The notes under the pieces are model-generated. The model was not told the origin of the DNA. It did no database searches and saw only the letters and a program-made list of their open reading frames with translations. A DNA stretch of 64,000 nucleotides, from positions 310,001 through 374,000 of the forward strand of contig JAUTDP010000001.1 of the NCBI GenBank assembly GCA_033439795.1. The letters are read 5' to 3'. Each line of letters begins with the position of its first letter. The stretch's first letter is position 1. Shown here piece by piece: positions 10,285-20,019 of the stretch. The DNA is from Sordaria brevicollis (lineage: Eukaryota > Ascomycota > Sordariomycetes > Sordariales > Sordariaceae). Made by a program: the position numbers and the translations under genes.

Positions 10285-11022
10285 AAAATCACACCCTACA
10301 ATAGATTGGATACTGTGGGAAGCTGGACCGTCGGTTGATATAACCCAATCAATTGAACCTCCAGGCTCGCCTAGATTGCCTTCTGAAACATCGAGGCCGT
10401 GTCTTTTCGCCAAGTTCTGCGGGCTGTCTGCAAATCAATTAGGGTTCCGAACAGCCCCAATGCTTCTACCCACGGCCTAGCCCTCAACCTTGCATAGCCT
10501 CGTGCTGAGAAGACTGTGTTATGCGGGCTGACAACACTGTGATGTTCGATTCGGCTGTTTGGATGGACCTTTCCGATACCTGCGTTGTTGAGCTGGACAA
10601 AATTCTTCTCGCCTGAGTTGCTGAGGCACTCAGCGTCGCCCGCTGAAAACCCGGAATAACCTCAAGGTCAACCACAGTCCATGCACTGTACAAGCTGCCG
10701 GTCAGTTCTCGTGCGTGTGATACAAGGGAACACTGGCTATTGATGTATGCACCTCTCCGCCGATAATATGAATTCTAGGCATACCACAAGGCTTCTGCGG
10801 CTGTTGGTCTTCGGAGGGACTTGACGTGAGGATGGAACTTGGCGCATTGTCTCGGGAAGTTGTTGGGTCCTGATAATCGAACCTGAAGACAAGAAGGAAG
10901 GGACCATCAACCTCAACACTTCCACTCCGTCCGCAAGGGTTGTGTTTCGTCAAGAGATCTCTTGTCGTTCAACTTGTCCATTGCTTCCAGCTGTCCTTTG
11001 TAAAGCTTCTCGAACATATCCA
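10285..11022. other. Upstream region of the intact pseudokinase gene
   Basis: Base composition returns to normal immediately outside the element. No convincing gene is present; small minus-strand frames around 10480-10950 lack start context. This should contain the promoter and leader of the gene at 11023. Confidence 0.4.
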
Positions 11023-12711
11023 ATGGCAGAATTGACACTCGGCCTCGTCGGGGCTGTTGCCTCTGCTCAAACCTTCAAGGAGTAAGTGTCATCTCCTTAT
11101 TCCCAGAGATATGTTGGCTCGAGTTGACCTGACCTGATAATCAGCATGTATCTTGGGGTAGATGGAATGATAAAGACCTACAAGAATGCCCAAGAGAAGA
11201 TCGATCGGTACAACACCTTGATGACCGTGCTTGGGAGAGCACATGAGTATCGACAGAACGCGGCAAAGCGGGCCGTGGACAAATTCGGCAAACCGTTGCC
11301 TGAGGCCCTTTTGAAACAACAAACCCAGATTCTTAAAAAGTCCGAGCAGGCCTTAAAACAGCTTCAGATCTTGCTCTCTGAGACCGACTACAATGCCAAG
11401 CTCTCCAGGAGAACAAAGATCAAGTTCGTCGCCAATATCCAGGAAATCGACAGGGCGGTCGAGGAAGTGAAAGTGTGGCAGGATATCTACCAGTCTTGCT
11501 TTCTGAACCTCATCAGTCAAGAGGCAATTCCCATGACGGTGGAGCTAGACGATGTCGTTGAGCGCTCGAAGCTCAAGACCGAGGCCACGTACCGCGCAGC
11601 CTTCATTAAACGCGCTCCAAATAAACCCGCTCTGAAACCAGTAGTAGCAGTCGACTTCTCCCACTGGAACCAAAGGGGCTACACCTTTGGAGCCATTTTG
11701 TATTCCACCGCTCGCCAAGCCATGGTTGGTCAAGACCCAAGCACTCTTCGGATCCTGGATACAAACGAGAACGTCCCCGTAGATGCTCAAACCACCGACA
11801 CGGACGCCCGTAACTTTGCGATCCGCCTCCGGGAAACCGAGCCCAGGGACACCGGTCTTCTCCGTTGTGAAGGGTTCGTGAGACACCCCAGCTCCAGGGA
11901 CCAAAACTCTTCCAACGGCATCTCAAGAATATCCTTCATCTTCTTTCAGCCGCCCAACACCATCCGAGCCATGAGCCTCCGCCAAGCCCTCCTCGACCAC
12001 CCACAGCTCCCCACAGAACCGATCGCCCATGGCCTTCTCTTGCGAGACCGCCTCCTCATGGCGCGGCACCTTGTCAAAGGTGTCTATGGTGTCCACCTGT
12101 ACGGATACGTGCACAAGAACGTGCGGCCAGAGACCATCCTGTCCCTCGAGGAAGGAGATCACGCCGACGAAGTGTTCTCGGGCCGCCGTCTTCCCAAGAC
12201 CGCGTACCCGATCGGCTTCCAAGTCATCCGCGGCGCCGAAGGACATTCCCAGCTGCGCAAGGACGTGTTGATAGCGATGGCAGCAAAACTCTACCGACAT
12301 CCAGAACGCCAGGAGCGGGACATGAAGTACTACGTCATGCAGCACGACATTTACAGCTTGGGCGTGGTGTTACTCGAGATCGGGTTGTGGACGAGCTTTG
12401 TCGAGTACGAGGCCGATAATGCCACGCCGCTGATTCGGTATCAGATGTTGGGGATTCAACCGAATGCGGAGCCCGAGGATATCAAGAGACGGTTTGTCGA
12501 GCTGAGTCGGAGTCCGGAGCTCGTGAGCAGGACGAATGCGTCGTATGCGAGCGTGGTCCACAACTGCTTGACGTGTCTAGATCCAGATAACGCAAAATTT
12601 AGCAATGATAGCGCGTTTAGGGATGGAAATAGGGTGTTGGAGAGGGTGAAGTACATTGAACTGATTATGGAGGAGCTGGACATTATTCCGTTGCCGGCAT
12701 TGCCCACGTAG
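11023..12711 (+). CDS. Pseudokinase with N-terminal helical domain, 541 residues
   Basis: Exon 1 is 11023-11081 (59 bases) and exon 2 is 11145-12711; the 63-base intron has GTAAGT and AATCAG ends and joins Phe-Lys-Asp-Met in phase. Residues 1-20 (MAELTLGLVGAVASAQTFK) form a hydrophobic helix like those opening fungal HeLo/HET-S-type domains, and residues 21-190 are helical with coiled-coil character. The remainder has a protein-kinase fold without the catalytic residues: VHKNVRPET (about 340) replaces HRDLKPEN, and PIGFQVIRG (about 372) stands where DFG should be. YSLGVVLLEIGLW marks the F-helix region. A signalling or scaffold role without phosphotransfer is therefore likely. The same plan and the same 59-base first exon occur in the broken gene at 36827-38555. 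A helical domain plus pseudokinase also parallels MLKL-type cell-death proteins, which is an analogy and not a homology claim. Confidence 0.8.
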
Positions 12712-13876
12712 GGCGCTGTTTGACGTCAAGGTCGAGGCTGGAGTGGTTGAGAACAGACAAGTATAGGTACAGGACTAGAAGTAGATTGGCATAATCGGAT
12801 TCGGTAGCATTGGGCGTTGAGACTGGACCTACTTGTATGTCGTGAGTGTGTCGGTTCTCGCGGAGGCTTTATAGGTACCACGGAGATCTAGGGAGGTAGA
12901 CAAGCAGGCCGGGGTTGCTGATATGGACAACCAGAAGATGAGCCTGGGACAACTCTCGTTTGAAGCAGAAAGAAAAGGTGAATCTTGAATGAAGTCGCGA
13001 TTCAGTTTGTCGAGCGTGCAGCCCGGGCAGGAGCAATTGCTTGTCGGAAGCGAACGGAATCAACAGGAAGTTGATAATAGGGCAGTTGCAGTGTGCATGC
13101 ATGCATGGCGCAGAGCAGCAGCGAGAGGCAAGAGGATGGCGCTCAGACCATTCGCAGTTTCCCTTGGCCGCGCAAACCCAGGGACCCACTTAAAAGAAAG
13201 AAAGAAAGACAAATGGAAAGGAAAAAAAGACAAAAGTCCAGAACCGACCTTTGACAGTCACTCATGTCTCATACAGTTCGGCGACGAGTATCCTTAAGTC
13301 GTCGCAACAGATCAGAACTTCGTTATTCTCTTTAATTCTTAATTTTCCATAGGAGCGTCGCTTCCTCCACTGATTGTACTTGCCCGTCACTGCTTGCCAT
13401 AGAGTTGGAAGGAGCGTTGGAGCTCGAGATGTCTTGAGGTAGGAGCAATCTGAATGCTGCAAGATTAGCCACCAGAATTGGAGTCCATGGCGTAACCCAC
13501 TTCACTCCTGTTCTTTCTTTCTGCTCTTAAACCGTGAAGATCACCTTCTTTCTCAACGCAAGACATGCGAGTCCGGTCTCTTGAACTCTTCTTTTCCCAA
13601 TGTACCTGCCCCGATTACGGTGATGGAATTTGACCGGCCAACATCATGAACTTCTGCCGACTCACACTGTAAGAAACTGCGCCTCACGTTGCTTTTGGGA
13701 ATTTCTTTAGATTTATAAAACGCACCTCCAAGGTACATCGCCATCGCCGGACGCAGACCAAGCCGCAGGACCGGCAAGATGCTCGTGCTCTGCCCAATTC
13801 CCATCCGGTCCTACCGCCATACCATCCCGCTTCCTAGCCGAGATTTCGGTCCACACAGCACACACCGTCACTAGCC
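12712..13876. other. Gene-free stretch with a short AAAG run
   Basis: It follows the pseudokinase stop and contains a purine run of AAAG units at about 13192-13210. Short frames on both strands show no domain. Nothing else was recognised. Confidence 0.35.
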
Positions 13877-13886
13877 CTTTATAAGC
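13877..13886 (+). promoter_or_regulatory. TATA-like element before a tRNA-like gene
   Basis: CCTTTATAAG lies about 40 bases before the tRNA-like gene. The same position in the second copy (48132-48141, minus strand) reads CCTTCATAAG inside an otherwise conserved block, CGTCACTAGCCCTT, so this upstream box has been kept between the copies. Confidence 0.4.
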
Positions 13887-13921
13887 TAGTCTTCTGGACA
13901 GTCTTTCAACAACAAATCGAA

Positions 13922-14048
13922 GTGCAGTTAGTACAGCGGTTAGTACCCTCGCTCCCCAAACGCAAAATGCACATACAGGGGCTCCGCAAGGAGGTGATCG
14001 TTCAAAGAGATCATGCGAGCAACCCAGGTTCGAATCCTGGACTGCGCA
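13922..14048 (+). tRNA. tRNA-like gene with an intron, copy 1
   Basis: The ends GTGCAGT and ACTGCGC form a seven-base acceptor stem with one G-T pair, followed by an A at position 73. The D arm is GTAC-AGCGGTTA-GTAC. The T arm is CCAGG-TTCGAAT-CCTGG with a perfect B box. CTCGC and GCGAG can form the anticodon stem, with an insert of about 55 bases in the loop region, which is where eukaryotic tRNA introns lie. Removing it by the canonical rule would leave CCC at positions 34-36 (glycine), and a GGG run in the insert could pair with it. The base at position 33 would then be C instead of the near-universal T, so the isotype is not assigned and a pseudogene is possible. A second copy lies at 47975-48096. 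Confidence 0.55.
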
Positions 14049-15023
14049 ATTTCTCCTTTTTCCTTCTTTTGCTTCTCGTTTTGTTATGACTCTGTTGTAC
14101 AAGGTCCCTCCTTGCCTTTAAAACTCACTCATATTCCTGACTTTGTGTGCTTTTCTTGTTCCGCGTCCTGTATTGCATTTAGCTGCAATTTTCCCTTCTT
14201 TTGCTCCCCCTTTGAAGCCTTTAGGTGAATGTCTTCCCTTTGCAGCGACATATTCATGGACTCTGCTCTATGGTACGCGTGCAAGGTATGATGTAGCCTG
14301 TTGCAAAAAAACAAAAGCCATCTGCGATCTGCATGATGTTTTCGTGCTGTCTTGGGCGACTGATGGAGGCCAGCATTCTGACTGTCGCCAACGATTTTCT
14401 TCTTCAGCAATCTTGCCAGCTCTCCAAGTACACCGTTTCCGCCAACAAGAACACATCTCTGTTTGCATTTACAAGGAGAAAGAGACCACCATGGTTGCCA
14501 CAAGATCCCACACCGCATTTCCCCGTGGATGGTTCAAAACTCCAAATCCCGAGCTGGGTGGGCAACTTCATGTCAAAGCCGGAGATGGTCATTATATGAC
14601 GGAACACAGAGACAGACGCTGAATCATAATAGTTCAACACATAAATAATGAGAGAATAGCACAAGTGAGGTAACGTGAAGCTTTCTTGAAGTGCAATTAT
14701 TGACTGTACCAGTGATCTCAACGCCAAAGGCCAATTCGCTCTATATCCCGTCAGATGTCGCTACAGAAAAGCAACCATAGCGCGTCAGACTGTTAACCCA
14801 GAGGTATCTCGAACCAACTCCATGCGCCACGCTATGAACAAAACCGAATATCAAACGTCTTTCCATCAGAGTGGAATCCACCAACTGTCCTCAAGAGCTT
14901 CCACCCAGCCCCGGGTCACGGAGCTGGGTGAGCGCCTCTTGGGACAGCTGGTCAATGTCCAGCTCCAGCTCACCCGACCGTTCTACATACATAATCGAGA
15001 CCGTCGTGGCGGCGCAAGAGCCC
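14049..15023. other. Gene-free stretch after the tRNA-like gene
   Basis: A T-rich run directly after the tRNA-like gene (14049-14066) would serve as a polymerase III terminator. Overlapping frames of up to 160 codons on both strands show no domain or usable start context. Confidence 0.35.
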
Positions 15024-16493
15024 TTAGATCCAACCCGGACCACCTCTGTTAACAGGATCAACCACAATCTCGACGTCTTTGGCCTTGCCCTTACCCTTCT
15101 CCTCGCGAGTGGGCTTCTTCTCCTCCTTTGAGCCAGAGCCGAGCAACGAACCGAGCTTCTCCTTCTTCTCCTTCCAGGTGTCGGCTAGCTTTGCGCCAAC
15201 TTGAGCAACCTGCTGCTGTACCTTGGTGGTAAGGCCTTGTTCACTTCCGTGGGAGGAGGGAGTGTCAGGCGACCAGCGACTTTGGGAAGGTGGCTCGACG
15301 TAGGTGGACGACTGGCGGCTTGGACCGCCTCTGTCCTCAGGTTCCGGATGGGAAGTCGTAGTTGATGACAAGGGAATAGGAGCACCGGCTTCAGTCGCGG
15401 GAGAGGCAACCTCAGCAGGACCACCGGAAGAGGAAAGTGGACGGGGCCAGACGGTAGTGCGACTGTCGTTGTCGTTCTCGTCACCCTTGCCGTTGTCGTT
15501 GTCAGCAGCATCATCCGAGTCGACAGAGAACTTGGACCTCACATCCTCACGCGACGGGACAGAGTAAACAGATGAGCTCCAGTCGCGGACAGGTCGAACA
15601 GGAGCAGGTATGGCTGGGGCCGGGCGCGGGACTTCGAGGGACGAATACGGAGCTGGCGCTGGCGCTGGCGCTGCCTCTCCGGGGACTCTCTGCGGCGGCA
15701 GCAGGCTCCGTCCTGATCGAAGAGCAGGACCAATCGCAGGAGGCTCCCACACGACCGTCCTAAGACGCGGGCCCCTATCCCCCTCGCCTGCCGGGACGAC
15801 TTCGATTTCATGTCCTCTTCTCATCTGGCCCTGGGAGTGGGAGCCAGGGTGGTCTCTGCGGGCTCCCAGTCCCACCTGGTGCAGGTCAGGAGTAGTTTGA
15901 TGGTGCCTGGTCATCCTCTCGAGCTGGATATTGTCAAGACGGTCAAAACCGACGTTGCTGCTGCGAGTACTGGTCCTGCCGCCGCGGGCGGGGAGGGAGC
16001 TTGGCCCGGTGTAGGGGGTGCTTCGGAGCTCACGGCGACGACGGCGAGCGAGACAGAAAATCACGACGCCGATCATGAAGATGCCGAAGAGGGTGGCACC
16101 GATGGCTCCGCCGATGACTGCGCCTTTGGGACCTTGAGTGCCGGTCTGCTGAGGCGCGGGCGCAGAGGTAGTGGCGCTCTCTGATGGCGCGGAAGAGATC
16201 GGGCTGGTGCCACTGGTGACGAGGGTTGTCGGCACCGTGGGATGTGTGGTGGTGCGGACGACAGAGCCGCCCGGGTGGAAAGTGACGGTCTCTGTCTCAA
16301 AGGTGACAAAGACGCTGGTGATTCTGGCGGCGGGGAGCGCCTTGTGGGTGACTGGTGAGATGATGGTGAGTAGGATGCGAGGAGTGATGAGGGTTTGAGA
16401 TTGCTTACTGGCAGGACTCCTCTTCGAAGCCACGCCGCGACCCACGGCCAGGTTAGAGGCGAGAAGGGAGGTGTCGATACTGTTGTCCTCCAT
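15024..16493 (-). CDS. Single-pass membrane protein with Ser/Pro-rich cytoplasmic tail, up to 489 residues
   Basis: The start is taken at the ATG at 16493 (context CAACAATGG); an upstream in-frame ATG at 16847 would add a low-complexity leader and is less likely. The N-terminal part is Ser/Thr/Pro-rich, typical of an O-glycosylated extracellular stalk. It is followed by one transmembrane helix (near residue 125, GGAIGATLFGIFMIGVVIF), a basic stop-transfer run (RRRRREL) and a long tail rich in Pro, Ser, Asp and Lys. This topology recalls fungal wall-stress sensors of the WSC/Mid2 type, but no WSC cysteine domain is present. A possible 57-base intron (16408-16352; GTAAGC donor, CACCAG acceptor) is a multiple of three, so the frame stays open whether or not it is removed; splicing would give 470 residues. 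There is no classical signal peptide after the chosen start. Confidence 0.6.
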   Translation of the reverse strand: MEDNSIDTSLLASNLAVGRGVASKRSPASKQSQTLITPRILLTIISPVTHKALPAARITSVFVTFETETVTFHPGGSVVRTTTHPTVPTTLVTSGTSPISSAPSESATTSAPAPQQTGTQGPKGAVIGGAIGATLFGIFMIGVVIFCLARRRRRELRSTPYTGPSSLPARGGRTSTRSSNVGFDRLDNIQLERMTRHHQTTPDLHQVGLGARRDHPGSHSQGQMRRGHEIEVVPAGEGDRGPRLRTVVWEPPAIGPALRSGRSLLPPQRVPGEAAPAPAPAPYSSLEVPRPAPAIPAPVRPVRDWSSSVYSVPSREDVRSKFSVDSDDAADNDNGKGDENDNDSRTTVWPRPLSSSGGPAEVASPATEAGAPIPLSSTTTSHPEPEDRGGPSRQSSTYVEPPSQSRWSPDTPSSHGSEQGLTTKVQQQVAQVGAKLADTWKEKKEKLGSLLGSGSKEEKKPTREEKGKGKAKDVEIVVDPVNRGGPGWI

Positions 16494-18939
16494 TGTTGTT
16501 GGATACCTTCGTCTTCTTTGAAGGGAAGGAGGTGTAGAGGCCACCGTGGGGTGGTAGATCTTTTTGCAAAGGTCTCCTTTGAGGGTGAGGAGGGAAGGCG
16601 GCCACGGAGGGGTGGTTGATCTTTTCGCGACGGGTTCTCTCAAGGGAGGAAAATGAAAACCGTCAAAGACGATGCGGGAGAACGTTTGCTCTTCCTGGTG
16701 GAAGAGGGAGAAGAAGTTCGTGAAGAACAAAAGCAGTGAGTGCGCTTTGTGAAAGGTAAAGGTGTGGTCGTGGTGATATCTTGTGGTTGCAAACTCAAGG
16801 AAAAGTTGTGGGGGAAGAAAGGAAGCGGGGGCAGCAAATCGGGTCAAGAAATAGTCCCCTCAGATTTCAAATTTTGTCGTCAGCTAAAGGAATTTTTGAC
16901 TAGATGATACACGTATTGTGCGTAATGGCCATTTCACTGCCAGCAAACGAAACTTTCCTGTGGAAAGATGAGACGACTGCGATTACGGATGCGAGTGTCC
17001 CATCCGAGTGACGTTCTCAGGCTGGACGAGCTGCCCTCGCCTCAATTTGGAAGGCACGCGGCTACCGGATCATCCAGCCCTGTCGCCGACCTCGCTCACA
17101 CTTGGAATGACGTACACGGGCTTCCGTTCACTCGCAACAGTCGAGACGTGGAGGGGTATTAGTTCAACCAGGCAAGATGGTGCCTACTTCACAGAAGACC
17201 GGTGCAGTCACGGCACTACAGACCGACCAAAGGGACACACAGAGTCAGGAAACTAGCAGTGTCCCATTGCCGCGCCCATAGACCTGCCCAGCCGGGCAGT
17301 TTCTTAGATTCACGAGTGGCATTCTGAGCGAAGAAGTGAACCGGCTTGTCCAATCCCCAATACTCGGACGGCACCTGGCCCTGTGCCTCTGGGGCTAGCG
17401 AGCCCACACAACAGACCACAATTCCTTCTGTCTTCCCAACAGCCAGAAACATGCTGAACACAAAAAAAGTGTTTGCACCGGAGCGTATGCGACCAGCCAT
17501 TGTGTCTTTACACCGTCCATACTGGTGAAACTAGCCGTAAGGGAGTTATTGCTGACACCTGAGTCAGACGAAGAGGTTGAGCCAAGGCAGCTTCATAGAC
17601 AAGCTACACCTCGACGTCAACGAAATTCTTCGCTCAAGGTCAACTCATCCGCCTTCGAGTGACTACAGATATCCTTCATCCTATACTATAACGTGAAAGA
17701 AAGCAGAGCAAACAGAGCAGCAAAGAGATCACATTATCATTTCAGCTGAACAAGGGAAAGATGAACGTCGGACGTGACGGGAAATGTTCGTGTTTTTGTC
17801 CCATCTCGAGTTTTCGGTTTGACTATTTCATCTCTCTTCCCCTGGAACTGCAAACGCTAATCCCGCTTAAGTCCCGAGACCATCTAGCGTGAAGGGATTG
17901 CGAATTTGGAAGAAGGATTTCAATTCGCCCGCGTCGAGAGGGATATGTGTCGATGCCCCGGAAGACTGGGAAGATAGTGACCAGAAGGATCGCTTGTCTT
18001 GGGAAGCTACCGCTGTTGGGATGGTCAATCTCTGGCACTTTGCTAACACCCAGTCATGGCTGGAGGGCCAAGCATTGTGTGCCGGACTTACTTGGATGCT
18101 AAGGCAATTCAAGGACGCCATTTACATCCCTCCTACGAATTTTCGTCTGACATCAAAGCCATCTTGGCCGCAAAACACCCCGCTGTATCACCACCTTTTG
18201 GGGGTGTGGTCGCCGCCAGAATTCCACAACCAAACACGCACTCTATGTCACGTTTCATTCCTGTTCCGCCTCCACTTGCAAAATCCCACTTACTTCCACT
18301 CCCAACGACAAAACCACGTCTGCCGAACGAAAGCAATTAAGCTTAGGCTTCAACATGTCCTGATCTGATGCTGATCGAGCCAATGTCGCGTGGTGACTTC
18401 GCGAAGACCACCGATCAAGCCCCCATGGGTTGAGCATTCTCAACCTTGAGACGCCGCTATATAGAAGGCTAGTGAGGGGTTATGCGGCTTCTCGTAGCAG
18501 AAGGGGGTTATCTGAACAAGAGCTCGTGGTTTTACAGCTGGCCTCATGATGCTATATGGAAGTCAACCTCTCGAACGTGTTGAAGGCAGCCAAAACGATG
18601 TTTAAGCAGCCCTAAAATTATTCAAAATGTATTCACTTGGATTGCAAAGTGATATTTGGTCGTCCTACTCAATGCTACGTGGTTTTGACATGTTTGCAAG
18701 TAGTGGTGGTGCTAAAAAGCACGAGTGTCCACGACTCCACCCCGCCTTGCCAACCAACAGCAATTTCTTCTATCAGCACCCTTCGTCCCAACTCCTATTT
18801 CGTCGGGCAAAAACTCAAATTTCGATTCCGGCTTCGGACACTCCTATCTGCCCTGACGTATAGCCTTTCCGTTTGTTGCCTGAGGACCCACAGTTGTATA
18901 TTTGCGAGGAGAAAAGGTTAACGAGGAAGGAGTAAAATT
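16494..18939. other. Gene-free stretch, normal composition
   Basis: The first 350 bases are the likely leader and promoter of the minus-strand membrane-protein gene. Further right the longest frame (159 codons, plus strand, 17889-18368) has no domain and a weak start, so it is not annotated. Confidence 0.35.
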
Positions 18940-19660
18940 AGAACGGCGGTAAACTTACCGCAGTTCGAATAATAGCCAAGGGAAAAGATAACGGGAGCAG
19001 AATGAGAATGATGAGGAAGCGTAACCCTATTGCACGGACACTCGAGCAATACGATCCGGCCACTTGTGAAGAATACGCTGCCACCACTTGGTCTGTTTTC
19101 CCATGTCCACACTACCCGGCATCGGTACCAGCCAAGAACTTGATATCCTTCTTGCTAGGTCTAGAGCATATCTGCTCTCCATAGCAAATCTGGTCTTGGC
19201 CCCTCTAGGTATAAGCAAGGCAGGCATTTTATTATTGACCTTTGGCTTCTGGGGAAGCACGAAATGGTTGACCGGAAAGCGCTGCCCTGCTTCTGGTTGA
19301 AAAGCGTTCTGCCTAGCAGTCCCGCAGTCTGTAACTTCCCTAAGCTGACACATTCGAATAATACGACCCGACCACTTGGTAAGCTTGGTAAATAATATGC
19401 TGCCACCACTTGGTCTGTATAGATCTGCGAAAACGCCCGCCATTTTATATAGTAGTTTCGCAATACGTAACTTTCCTTAGTTTCCTATACCCTTTTGCAA
19501 GCAGACCCTATTCGAAAAATACGACCCGACCGCTTGGTTCAGGTGAACAATACGTCCTCCACTTGAGAAATAATACTCTGCCACCACTTAGTCCGTACTA
19601 CTCTGCGAAAGTCTCGCCCATTTGATATGGCATTCTCGCAGCCTGTGACTTGTCCCAAGG
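18940..19660 (+). repeat. Degenerate tandem repeat array
   Basis: Three or more diverged units share the motif AATACGAYCCGRCCACTTG, followed after 15-40 bases by CTGCCACCACTTGGTCTGT. The last two units also share CTCTGCGAAA...CGCCCATTT or its variants and GTAACTT..CCTTAG. Copies lie near 19040-19100, 19340-19490 and 19510-19660. Spacing is irregular, as in an old satellite. The array ends about 350 bases before the ATG of the next gene. Confidence 0.6.
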
Positions 19661-20019
19661 AGCCGTATCTTTCACGCACGCAAAGCGGGAAAAAAAAAAG
19701 ACAAACGGCCCACCTTCTTCTCACTCCAGCCTGGTCCTCACGGCAGCTTATACCCCTCCTCTCACTTTTCCTTTTCCTCCTCTCCTTCTTCTTCCTTTCT
19801 TCTTCTTCAGCAACAACAACATCATCACACCATCACCAACGCCTTCTCTCGTTGTCTTCTCTTCGACAACAACACCAACACCAACAACAACCTCAACAAC
19901 AACACCACCTCCTCTCTTTCCCTCCTCCGCCTCCTTCTTTTTTTTTCTCCTCCTCACCACCAACCACCACCCCTCCCACCAACAACCACACCACCACCAC
20001 CACCGGGCCACCAACAACC

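Noticed and set aside
11023..12711. Active protein kinase
   Set aside because: HRD and DFG positions are replaced by HKN and GFQ-type residues, so catalysis is not expected.
17889..18368. 159-codon plus-strand frame
   Set aside because: No domain, no supporting splice sites, weak start context; kept only as a remote possibility.
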